Part shown: one piece after another, positions 1-5,909 of the stretch
Numbering within the stretch: the stretch's first letter is position 1
Layout of the letters: every line of letters begins with the position of its first letter
Source: Hyphomicrobiales bacterium
Lineage (GTDB): Bacteria > Pseudomonadota > Alphaproteobacteria > Rhizobiales > Rhizobiaceae
NCBI GenBank assembly: GCA_011087745.1
Contig: JAALLB010000112.1
Location: 1-6,012, forward strand
Reading direction: 5' to 3'
DNA: 6,012 nucleotides
The notes under the pieces: generated by a model
Told to the model about the DNA's origin: nothing
The model's database searches: none
The model's input: only the letters and a program-made list of their open reading frames with translations
Translations under genes and position numbers: made by a program

Positions 1-2
1 TT

Positions 3-332
3 CATAGCCCACCCTTATCAGAGATAAATCCTGAAATCAACTTGGCATTACCCATAAGCGCATTTGCAGAGGCCGCATTGCGCAGAGATTACGTTAATGG
101 ATGCAAAACTTCACCAGTAGCCTTCCTTGAAGGTATCTTTGTAAAACCGGAGTATCGTGCTACTGGCATTGGCAGAAATTTACTGAGGTCGGTACAGTTG
201 TGGGCACAGGAGCAAGGTTGCTTTGAACTAGCTTCAGATGCCAATCTCGACAATATTAAAAGCCACGCGTTTCATAAGGCTTTGGGCTTTGAGGAAACAG
301 AGCGGGTAATCTATTTTAGGAAACTAGTTTAG
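3..332 (+). CDS. Aminoglycoside 6'-N-acetyltransferase-like GNAT protein (5' end outside window)
   Basis: This is the C-terminal part (109 residues) of a GNAT-fold acetyltransferase. The frame is open from the window edge with no convincing start, so the gene begins upstream; family members are roughly 145-155 residues, so about 40 are missing. Visible features are the pre-core segment YVNG and SPVAFLEGI, the acetyl-CoA pyrophosphate loop RATGIG (fragment residues 52-57, the R/Q-x-x-G-x-G/A motif), then ELASDANLDN, a SHAFHKALGF helix-strand unit and the ending FEETERVIYFRK. This closing pattern is characteristic of the AAC(6')-I group, cytoplasmic enzymes that transfer acetyl from acetyl-CoA to the 6'-amino group of aminoglycosides. 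Chromosomal members often have weak or unknown resistance effect, so the natural substrate is uncertain. It ends 68 bp before the next co-directional gene. Confidence 0.85.
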   Translation, partial: HSPPLSEINPEINLALPISAFAEAALRRDYVNGCKTSPVAFLEGIFVKPEYRATGIGRNLLRSVQLWAQEQGCFELASDANLDNIKSHAFHKALGFEETERVIYFRKLV

Positions 333-400
333 GTAGAATACATATTAATACCAAGAGTGAGCACGCTTCAACATAGCTAAATTTCTGAAAGTTTATTTAC

Positions 401-781
401 ATGAGAAAACAATATCATTTCCGTAAAAGCCCAAACGGGTTTTACGCCTGGGATGTTGATAAGTTAACTGAATTGACAGCAAGTATTAAGCCAAAGGCTA
501 TCCCAGTGGGTCAAATTGCCGAGGTTGATGAAAACTACTGGTTCGAAATTGAGGATGATAAGCCCACATGTCGTAAGATTTTAAATCATATGAAAATGAT
601 TGAGGGTGTTGAGTTAAGATTTCCAATTATTCTGTGTCCTGAAGGGCGTTTGATGGATGGTATGCATCGTGTTGCGAAAGCAATACTAAGTGAAAAAGAG
701 TATGTTAACGCAGTCCAATTCACTTCAATGCCAAAGCCTGGATATGTCGATGTGTTGCCCAGTGAATTGTCATATGACTGA
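401..781 (+). CDS. Small ParB/Srx-like protein of unknown function
   Basis: This 126-residue cytoplasmic protein has no signal peptide or membrane segment. The N-terminus (MRKQYHFRKS, NGFYAWDVDKL) leads into a short strand-rich region and then PIILCPEGRLMDGMHRVAKA (about 75-94). The G-x-L-M-D-G-x-H-R-V-x-K-A stretch resembles the box of ParB/sulfiredoxin-fold domains, where the consensus is roughly G-x-R-R-x-x-A. Similar stand-alone proteins in proteobacteria are commonly labelled 'chromosome partitioning protein ParB'. There is no helix-turn-helix or centromere-binding domain here, so a role in partitioning is not supported. The known ParB-fold activities (CTP binding, nucleotide or phosphate chemistry) are possible but unproven. 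A weak GAAAG ribosome binding site lies 9 nt before the ATG. The gene converges on the downstream minus-strand dehydrogenase gene. Confidence 0.8.
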   Translation: MRKQYHFRKSPNGFYAWDVDKLTELTASIKPKAIPVGQIAEVDENYWFEIEDDKPTCRKILNHMKMIEGVELRFPIILCPEGRLMDGMHRVAKAILSEKEYVNAVQFTSMPKPGYVDVLPSELSYD

Positions 782-874
782 TGTCCACTCCGGGTCACAC
801 CCAACCTTTCAACATTAGCCCTGCATCACCGCCAAACTGAATATTGCCAGTTTCAACAGCTTATTGGAATATTA

Positions 875-1885
875 TTAACTTTTCACAAGACCCTCGAGTT
901 CTGCGTACAAGTTTTCCGGTAGTTCAAGGCCGTCTGCTTTTGCACGTGTTCGTGCGTCTGTCCTGCCCGTGCCCGGAAGCCGGGTTCCTTCTTGGGACAG
1001 GATTGCTCCAATCAAAACCTCAAGCCGGTCACCAAATCCATCACCGGATAGTGGTGCAGGGTCAATGGCTATTAGGACCTGGCCAACACCTGGAGTCGGT
1101 CCGTCTGCGGTAAAGAAGGAACTGGCTTCAAAACCAAAATGGCTGCCGGTTAATGCGGCAGCGAGGATCTCTACCATTAAAACCAGGGCTGCTCCCTTGG
1201 CTTCACCCATCGGCACCATTGTGCCTTCAAGGGCAGCCTTGGCATCGGTTGTTGCATTGCCGTCCGTGTCCAGCGCCCAACCTTCTGGAATGGCTTTGTC
1301 GTTTTGGGCTGCAACCATAACCTTGCCGCGAGCAACCTTGGAAAGACTGAGATCAATCAACAATGAAGGATTATCTTTGCGCGGTGCAGCAAATGCAATT
1401 GGATTTGTACCGAATAGTCCGGTCTTCCCGCCCCAGGGTGCAATGGCTTGAGGACTGTTGCTAAAAGCAAGGCCGATCAATCCTTTGTCAGCCAATTTTT
1501 CAACATGATAACCAGCCTGGCCAAAATGGTGTGAGTGATGAACGGCTGCGATAGCGATGCCAGATTCAGAAGCCGTTTGGGAGAGTTTATCGACCGCCAA
1601 GGCCATGGCGGGAAATGCAAAGCCTGAACATGCATCAATGCGCCAAGCAGCACTGCCTACTTGCTCTGCAATTGGGGTGGCCCTGCCATTTACCTTGCCG
1701 CTTGCAGATTGCGCTGCATAAGAAGAAAGGCGGGAAACTCCGTGCCCATTTTGCCCGTCGATTTGTGCTGCAACCAGAGCTTCAGCAACCAAATTGGCAT
1801 TGGTTGGGCTTGTGTCATGCGCAACGAGTATAGCAACTGCAAGATCATGCAGTTCCTTCACCGAGAGATGAACGGATTCAGTCAT
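875..1885 (-). CDS. comC: Ldh_2-family dehydrogenase, probable (R)-3-sulfolactate dehydrogenase
   Basis: This 336-residue enzyme belongs to the malate/L-lactate dehydrogenase (Ldh_2) family of NAD(P)-dependent 2-hydroxyacid oxidoreductases, which lack a Rossmann fold. Family landmarks are GHGVSRL (47-53) near the N-terminal active-site region, the SHHFGQAGYHV block (118-128), NPIAFAAPR (161-169), the D-L-S-x-S-K-V-A-R-G-K segment (178-188) and the GEAKGAALVLMVEILAAAL helix (227-245). Length is normal. Relatives act on malate, lactate, ureidoglycolate, diketogulonate, cyclic imino acids or (R)-sulfolactate (ComC, EC 1.1.1.338). The fold is clear but the substrate is not. ComC is preferred because the gene follows an hpsN homologue whose family product is (R)-sulfolactate, the ComC substrate; the expected product is 3-sulfopyruvate. 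A strong AGGAGA ribosome binding site fixes the start. The 121-bp gap to hpsN with no obvious promoter suggests cotranscription. Confidence is high for family and about 0.5 for substrate. Confidence 0.85.
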   Translation of the reverse strand: MTESVHLSVKELHDLAVAILVAHDTSPTNANLVAEALVAAQIDGQNGHGVSRLSSYAAQSASGKVNGRATPIAEQVGSAAWRIDACSGFAFPAMALAVDKLSQTASESGIAIAAVHHSHHFGQAGYHVEKLADKGLIGLAFSNSPQAIAPWGGKTGLFGTNPIAFAAPRKDNPSLLIDLSLSKVARGKVMVAAQNDKAIPEGWALDTDGNATTDAKAALEGTMVPMGEAKGAALVLMVEILAAALTGSHFGFEASSFFTADGPTPGVGQVLIAIDPAPLSGDGFGDRLEVLIGAILSQEGTRLPGTGRTDARTRAKADGLELPENLYAELEGLVKS

Positions 1886-1892
1886 TACAAAG

Positions 1893-1898
1893 TCTCCT
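1893..1898 (-). promoter_or_regulatory. Strong ribosome binding site of the Ldh_2-family gene
   Basis: AGGAGA on the minus strand lies 7 nt before the ATG at 1885 and fixes that start. It overlaps a TAG stop codon (1897-1899) of a short open frame running in from the hpsN side, an arrangement typical of translationally coupled genes. Confidence 0.75.
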
Positions 1899-2015
1899 AG
1901 AAGCCCAATTTCAAATTGATAAGGTTATTGCTATCGCGAAGTTGCAATTGATATCCTTTAGGGTCAAGTCCACCAATGACAAATTTACGCGGTGCGCTCC
2001 AAACAATTAGGAATT
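1897..2015 (-). pseudogene. Possible C-terminal gene remnant between hpsN and the dehydrogenase
   Basis: The gap between the two minus-strand genes contains a frame open for about 39 codons. It begins after a TGA inside the end of hpsN and closes with a TAG inside the next gene's ribosome binding site. The peptide is protein-like: SAPRKFVIGG, then LDPKGYQLQLRD, then SNNLINLKLGF and stop. There is no ATG or GTG start, only one internal TTG, so it is unlikely to be an intact gene. The D-P-x-G-x-x-x-x-L-R-D pattern recalls the end of glyoxalase/VOC-type domains, but that is a loose resemblance. An open run of this length also occurs by chance fairly often, so this is a tentative call. Confidence 0.25.
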
Positions 2016-3308
2016 CAGATCAAACTCTTCATCCGGGAAGTATTTTTCAAGGCGAATGTCAGCAGTGCGAGCGTGCCCTTCCATGCCTTCAAGTCTTGAA
2101 ATACGGGCAGTTGCTTCTGCAATTGGTTTTGCACCATCCCGCGTTGCGCGCTGCCAGGTAACAATCTTCATGTATTTATGAACTGAAAGGCCACCAGAAT
2201 ATTTAGCTGCACGGGATGTTGGAAGCACATGGTTTGTGCCTGATGCCTTATCACCAAAGGCAACGGTAGTTTCTTCACCAAGGAACAATGAACCGTAACA
2301 TTCAAGGCGGTTTAACCACCAATCAAGATCTTCAGCCTGAACGGTTAGGTGTTCTGGTGCATATTCATCAGATTTGGTCGCTATCTCTTCGCGATTATCG
2401 CACAGGATAACCTCAGCATAATCGCGCCAGGCAGCTTCTGCATTTTGAGAATTAAGTTCTGGAAGGTCTGCAATTAGTGGCGGAACCAGTTCCATTACTT
2501 TTTCTGCCAAAGCCTTATCATCTGTGACAAGCCATACAGGAGAATTATATCCATGCTCTGCCTGACCAATGAGGTCAGAAGCAACAATTGCCGGGTCTGC
2601 AGTTTTATCAGCTAGAATAAGACTATCGGTTGGGCCTGCAAACATATCGATGCCAACACGGCTATATAAAATGCGCTTTGCTTCCGCAACAAACTGGTTG
2701 CCTGGGCCAACCAAGATATCAGCTTCCGGAAGCCCAAACAGGCCAAACGCCATGGAAGCCACACCTTGAACGCCGCCAAGAGCCAGGATTTTGTCTGCAC
2801 CACAAATATGGGATGCGTAAACAATTGCCGGCGCAATACCCACTTCAGGCCGGGGAGGAGAACAAGCGATGATGTTTTTACAACCAGCAACTTTAGCTGT
2901 TGTAACCGTCATGATCGCGGATGCGATATGGCTGTATCGACCACCCGGGATATAACACCCGGCTGTTTGACAGGGAATACTTTTTTGACCAGCAACCAGA
3001 CCTGGAATAATTTCAACTTCAACGTCCTGGCAGGTTTCCAACTGAAGCATTGCAAACTTGCGAACATTAGCATGCGCAAATTGAATATCTTTTTTCAGCT
3101 GATCTGGAACCAGGGCACAGGCTGCTTCGATTTCTTCTTCAGTGAGAAGCAGGTTGCCATCATAATTATCGAATTTCTTTGCATATTCGAGCGCCTTGGC
3201 ATCGCCGCCCTTTTCAATATCATCAATAATGCCCTGAACAATATCACTTACATCAGAAGTATCTGTTGTTGGCTGTTTGCTGGATTTTTTAAGATATGTG
3301 TAGGTCAT
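2007..3308 (-). CDS. hpsN: HpsN-type sulfopropanediol 3-dehydrogenase (histidinol dehydrogenase superfamily)
   Basis: This 433-residue, Zn-dependent, NAD-dependent enzyme belongs to the histidinol dehydrogenase superfamily. HpsN oxidises (R)-2,3-dihydroxypropane-1-sulfonate in two steps, through the aldehyde, to (R)-3-sulfolactate in the cytoplasm. Family landmarks are AGCYIPGGRYSHIASA (about 116-131), ILVGPGNQFVAEAKR (about 198-212) and GIDMFAGPTDS. The metal and catalytic residues expected from HisD are present: Gln249 and His252 in GQAEHG, Glu319-His320 in APEHL, Asp353 in FGDKASGTNHVLP and His412 in EGHARTAD. GGRYSH at the substrate loop, WWLNRLECYGSLFLGEETT and YSGGLSVHKYMKIVTWQR are HpsN-like, and a lone gene beside LacI is unlike a his operon. 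I chose the ATG at 3308 over one at 3353. It has AAGAAGAGA 7 nt upstream and gives the family's M-x-x-Y-L-K-K start, and the longer version would translate through an operator. It heads a likely two-gene operon. Confidence 0.85.
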   Translation of the reverse strand: MTYTYLKKSSKQPTTDTSDVSDIVQGIIDDIEKGGDAKALEYAKKFDNYDGNLLLTEEEIEAACALVPDQLKKDIQFAHANVRKFAMLQLETCQDVEVEIIPGLVAGQKSIPCQTAGCYIPGGRYSHIASAIMTVTTAKVAGCKNIIACSPPRPEVGIAPAIVYASHICGADKILALGGVQGVASMAFGLFGLPEADILVGPGNQFVAEAKRILYSRVGIDMFAGPTDSLILADKTADPAIVASDLIGQAEHGYNSPVWLVTDDKALAEKVMELVPPLIADLPELNSQNAEAAWRDYAEVILCDNREEIATKSDEYAPEHLTVQAEDLDWWLNRLECYGSLFLGEETTVAFGDKASGTNHVLPTSRAAKYSGGLSVHKYMKIVTWQRATRDGAKPIAEATARISRLEGMEGHARTADIRLEKYFPDEEFDLNS

Positions 3309-3315
3309 TTTGGCG

Positions 3316-3324
3316 TCTCTTCTT
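3316..3324 (-). promoter_or_regulatory. Ribosome binding site deciding the hpsN start
   Basis: AAGAAGAGA on the minus strand ends 7 nt before the ATG at 3308. No comparable purine-rich site precedes the alternative ATG at 3353, so this site supports the shorter protein. Confidence 0.65.
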
Positions 3325-3330
3325 TTTTGC

Positions 3331-3346
3331 ATGTAAGCGCTTACAT
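3331..3346. promoter_or_regulatory. Operator 1: perfect LacI-family palindrome
   Basis: ATGTAAGCGCTTACAT is an exact 16-bp palindrome with the central GCGC typical of LacI/GalR/CcpA-type operators (TGTAAGCGCTTACA). It lies between the hpsN ribosome binding site and the presumed hpsN promoter, in the shared region with the divergent LacI-type gene. A repressor bound here would block initiation or early elongation of the hpsN operon. Binding by the neighbouring regulator is inferred. Confidence 0.88.
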
Positions 3347-3351
3347 TTTTC

Positions 3352-3380
3352 ATCGTAATGCACTACTATAGCATATGCAA
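3352..3380 (-). promoter_or_regulatory. Candidate hpsN operon promoter
   Basis: On the minus strand, TTGCAT (3375-3380) and TACGAT (3352-3357) are separated by 17 bp and form a weak sigma-70-like pair. The -35 would sit inside operator 2 and the transcription start would fall at or in operator 1, which is a sensible repression geometry. TATAGT (3365-3370) is a competing -10 element without a good -35. The exact promoter is therefore uncertain. Confidence 0.35.
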
Positions 3381-3390
3381 GCGCTTACAT
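3375..3390. promoter_or_regulatory. Operator 2: LacI-family palindrome with one mismatch
   Basis: ATGCAAGCGCTTACAT matches operator 1 at 15 of 16 positions; the C at 3378 breaks the symmetry. The right half (GCGCTTACAT) is identical to operator 1. The centres are 44 bp apart, close to four helical turns, so two repressor dimers could lie on about the same DNA face. It is the operator nearer the regulator gene and could also mediate autoregulation. Confidence 0.82.
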
Positions 3391-3439
3391 TATTTTTCTT
3401 GTACGCTTGGATTAAGTTAAGTTAAAGCAGGTTGGATTA

Positions 3440-4465
3440 ATGAATAAACCGGGTATTCCAACGTTGGATGATGTGGCAAGAGAGGCAAAAGTCTCAACTG
3501 CAACGGTTTCTCGCTGCCTTAATTCACCCGACCAGGTTTCTACGAAAACGAGAGACAAGATTTTAAAGGTTGTCAAAGATCTTGGCTATTCACCAAATTT
3601 TGGTGCCCAGGCCCTGGCGGCCAAACGCACGAATACTTTTGGTGCAGTTGTGCCAACTATGAACAATGCAATTTTTGCAGCCGGTCTACAGGCTTTTCAG
3701 GAAGAGCTCGGCCGAAACGATGCAACTTTATTGCTTGCCTCATCCTCTTACAGCTTAAAGGTGGAGGAAGAACAAATTCGTTCGCTGGTAGCACGCGGTG
3801 CAGATGGCCTTTTACTGATTGGCACACAAAGAAGCAAAGACGTCTACACCTTTCTCGACGACAGACAAATTCCCTATGTAATTGCCTGGAGCTATAAAGA
3901 TAGCAAAAAGCAATCCTGCGTTGGGTTTGATAATTTTCAGGCAAGTTATGAGCTGACCCTTAAAGCCATAGAACTGGGTCACAAAAAATTTGCAGTAATT
4001 TCTGCCCACACATCCTCCAATGACCGGGCAAAAAACCGTGTGAGGGGAATTCGCAAGGCACTGGAAGACAGAGGATTTGAAACGAATAATCTACCGTGTA
4101 TCGAGTGTGATTATTCAATCGAGAATGGATCATTAAGTTTCAAGGAACTAATGGGATCACCTGATCGCCCAACTATTATCATGTGTGGTAACGATGTGCT
4201 CGCAGCAGGCGCTGTTAAACAAGCCCATGAAATGGGGCTTAAAATACCAGACGATATTTCGATCACCGGGTTTGACAACATTGAACTTGCAACTGTCATT
4301 GAACCAGCCCTAACGACGGTTCATGTCAGGCATAAACGAATGGGAATGTTGGCTGCGCAGGTTTTGCTAAAGCAGGTTGATGATAAATCCTACCGTGAGA
4401 ATATTAAACTGGACACCTGGATTGTTGAGGGAAAATCTTTGGCAAAACCTGGCCCCGTGTCATAA
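3440..4465 (+). CDS. LacI/GalR-family transcriptional repressor
   Basis: This 341-residue cytoplasmic DNA-binding regulator has the standard family length. An N-terminal helix-turn-helix (TLDDVAREAKVSTATVSRCLN, about 8-28) is followed by the hinge helix (NFGAQALAAKRT, 53-64) with the minor-groove leucine at about 59. A periplasmic-binding-protein-like effector domain runs from about 66 to the C-terminus (FGAVVPTM, GADGLLLIG, VGFDNF, CGNDVLAAGAV, ISITGFDN, LTTVHV). The recognition-helix pair Thr20-Ala21 matches the x-A-T-V-S-R form seen in GalR and CcpA, whose sites also have AAGCGCTT-like cores, in agreement with the two operators upstream. AGCAGG (3426-3431), 8 nt before the ATG, supports the start. 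Divergent placement makes it the likely repressor of hpsN and the dehydrogenase gene; the inducer may be DHPS or sulfolactate, which is inference. Confidence 0.95.
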   Translation: MNKPGIPTLDDVAREAKVSTATVSRCLNSPDQVSTKTRDKILKVVKDLGYSPNFGAQALAAKRTNTFGAVVPTMNNAIFAAGLQAFQEELGRNDATLLLASSSYSLKVEEEQIRSLVARGADGLLLIGTQRSKDVYTFLDDRQIPYVIAWSYKDSKKQSCVGFDNFQASYELTLKAIELGHKKFAVISAHTSSNDRAKNRVRGIRKALEDRGFETNNLPCIECDYSIENGSLSFKELMGSPDRPTIIMCGNDVLAAGAVKQAHEMGLKIPDDISITGFDNIELATVIEPALTTVHVRHKRMGMLAAQVLLKQVDDKSYRENIKLDTWIVEGKSLAKPGPVS

Positions 4466-4483
4466 TCATCTCAACAAGGTGAA

Positions 4484-4503
4484 ATAGTGTGGTCTTGCAC
4501 TAT
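4484..4503. other. Short hairpin after the LacI-family gene
   Basis: ATAGTG (4484-4489) and CACTAT (4498-4503) form a 6-bp stem, extendable by one wobble pair, around a small loop 18 bp after the regulator stop codon. There is no T-run on the plus strand, so an intrinsic terminator is only a weak possibility. Confidence 0.3.
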
Positions 4504-4540
4504 CTAAAGTGAAGATTATAATTTTGGCAGCAAAACGCTT

Positions 4541-4864
4541 ATGAGGTTGTTCATGCCATATATACCCAGTGGTATTTTATATTTCATGGTTTGGAAATAT
4601 CTGCTCTACACGCTCCTGCTTGTGGGAGGAACGTTTGGGTTCAAAGCACTTGGATTATTTGAAACTCACCCGTATTCAGCAATTACATTTTTAAGTGTCA
4701 GCGCTTTTTTGGTTATTGGCTGGCCCGAGTATGGCGATAAGAGGCTCATACGAAAATGGGGCATCGATAAAGAGCGCCAAATTAGTGACCGGCTGTTGAA
4801 GGCATTTATTTATGTGTGTTGCTGTATGGCGTGGCCAAAGTTTATCATGAATAATGAAAGCTAA
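4541..4864 (+). CDS. Small membrane protein of unknown function
   Basis: This predicted 107-residue inner-membrane protein has no family I recognise. Hydrophobic segments at about 12-38 (VWKYLLYTLLLVGGTFGF) and 45-61 (SAITFLSVSAFLVIG) look like two transmembrane helices. A charged loop follows (YGDKRLIRKWGIDKERQISDRLL, in two parts at about 64-86) and then a weaker hydrophobic stretch with a Cys-Cys-Cys run (92-95). The arginine/lysine-rich loop would be cytoplasmic by the positive-inside rule. No clear ribosome binding site precedes the ATG at 4541, and an internal ATG (residue 16) is an alternative start giving 92 residues. It begins 75 bp after the LacI-type gene and its stop lies 2 bp from the end of the convergent patatin gene. 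Coding status is likely but not certain. Confidence 0.6.
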   Translation: MRLFMPYIPSGILYFMVWKYLLYTLLLVGGTFGFKALGLFETHPYSAITFLSVSAFLVIGWPEYGDKRLIRKWGIDKERQISDRLLKAFIYVCCCMAWPKFIMNNES

Positions 4865-4866
4865 AT

Positions 4867-5889
4867 CTATTCAAACATCGCACGTAAATTCAAGCTGGAT
4901 TCCTTGCCAATCTTTTTAAAGTTTTCTGCCAGCCATTCTTCCGCTGCCGTTCGGCCTAAATCTCGCAGGTAGTGCAGGAATTCCAACTCCAGATTTAGCT
5001 TTGATGATGACGAAAGTTCTTGCATTTTTTGAGCTGGTTCAATCGCATGCATTTTCACCCGCTTATATTCATCGCTGCTTAACTTGCCATCATCAATCAG
5101 GCGGCTGACAAATTCCACTGTTCGTAATTCTCGTAAAAGCGTTGCATTGAATGTAATCTCGTTTAGCCGGTTATGAATGCCGCGAAAAGTTCTGGGAATT
5201 TCCGGGATTTCCACAGGATTGACTTTTACCAACAAGATGTCGCTACATTCGGTTTCATAAAATAATGGGTAAAGAGGGGGATTACCCATATAGCCCCCAT
5301 CCCAATACGCTTCTCCATCAATCTCTACTGCTTGATAAATTTCCGGCAAACAACATGAGGCCATTACGCTGTCTGCATTGATTTCACTGTTCTTGAAAAC
5401 TTTTGTTTTTCCAGACTTCACGTTTGTTGCGCAGATAAAAAGCTCGAAGTTTTGGCAGGCATGAACGTGGTCAAAATCTATCTCGCTTTTGATGAGTTCC
5501 AAAAGCGGATTAATGTTCATTGGATTAAATTCGTATGGTGAAAAGGTTCCAGTAAAAGCATCAAACATCATGCGTCCAGGAGAATAGTCAAGGCTCCAGT
5601 CACCGCTGAGTTTGGAATACGGATTTCGCTGAATCGGACTGAACCGCCCAAGATCGCTGAGCTTGGTCCAAAAATTTTCCAACGCTTGTCGCGCACCATC
5701 GTTTCCTGCGCGACTGTAGCCATCTGCAATGGCAACCGCATTGATTGCGCCTGCGCTGGTGCCGGATATTCCTTCAACATCCAATCGACCATCTTCCAGG
5801 ATTTTATCCAGCACACCCCAGGTAAATGCACCATGTGCTCCACCACGCTGAAGTGCCAAATTTATAGGTCTTTTCTTGGAAGTAACCAT
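4867..5889 (-). CDS. Patatin-like phospholipase family protein
   Basis: This 340-residue patatin-fold serine hydrolase is expected to act on acyl-ester bonds of lipids or related esters through a Ser-Asp dyad. The nucleophile elbow is GTSAG (43-47, Ser45) and the second catalytic motif is DGG (197-199, Asp197) within EAYWDGGYMGNPPLYPLF. The glycine-rich oxyanion region reads LALQRGGAHGAFTWGVLD (11-28); relatives usually have three glycines (GGGAHG), so Arg15 is unusual. ASCCLPEIYQAVEIDG (177-192) is also typical. There is no signal peptide or transmembrane helix, so the protein is probably cytoplasmic or peripheral. The C-terminal helical part (about 235-340) is a subfamily extension. AAGGA lies about 14 nt before the ATG, a rather long spacing, but no other start fits. 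The substrate is not predictable, and a link to sulfonate use is not indicated. Confidence 0.92.
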   Translation of the reverse strand: MVTSKKRPINLALQRGGAHGAFTWGVLDKILEDGRLDVEGISGTSAGAINAVAIADGYSRAGNDGARQALENFWTKLSDLGRFSPIQRNPYSKLSGDWSLDYSPGRMMFDAFTGTFSPYEFNPMNINPLLELIKSEIDFDHVHACQNFELFICATNVKSGKTKVFKNSEINADSVMASCCLPEIYQAVEIDGEAYWDGGYMGNPPLYPLFYETECSDILLVKVNPVEIPEIPRTFRGIHNRLNEITFNATLLRELRTVEFVSRLIDDGKLSSDEYKRVKMHAIEPAQKMQELSSSSKLNLELEFLHYLRDLGRTAAEEWLAENFKKIGKESSLNLRAMFE

Positions 5890-5909
5890 CAGTGAAAAAG
5901 GGATCCTTA

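Noticed and set aside
586..804. Minus-strand 72-codon frame opposite the ParB-like gene
   Set aside because: It is a shadow of the plus-strand gene, which has recognisable conserved motifs; this one has none.
834..853. Inverted repeat AAACTG/CAGTTT in the convergent gap as a terminator
   Set aside because: It has only 6 mostly weak base pairs with an 8-nt loop and no T-run on either side, so it is too weak to call.
969..1451. Plus-strand frame of 160 codons opposite the Ldh_2-family gene
   Set aside because: The composition (many Pro, Ser, Ala, Arg) reflects reverse translation of the dehydrogenase; it shows no family motifs.
1906..1918. CAATTT-C-AAATTG palindrome between hpsN and the dehydrogenase gene as an operator
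   Set aside because: It is AT-rich with a 1-nt centre, unlike the two GCGC-centred operators, and is explained equally well by the possible coding remnant there.
2007..3308. Annotation as hisD (histidine biosynthesis)
   Set aside because: The superfamily matches, but the GGRYSH substrate loop, the HpsN-like C-terminal third and the absence of other his genes beside a LacI-type regulator favour HpsN.
2766..3371. Long plus-strand frame (about 200 codons) opposite hpsN
   Set aside because: It lies antisense to a well-supported enzyme gene, has a Cys/Phe/Asn-rich composition typical of a shadow frame, no ribosome binding site, and runs through the operator region.
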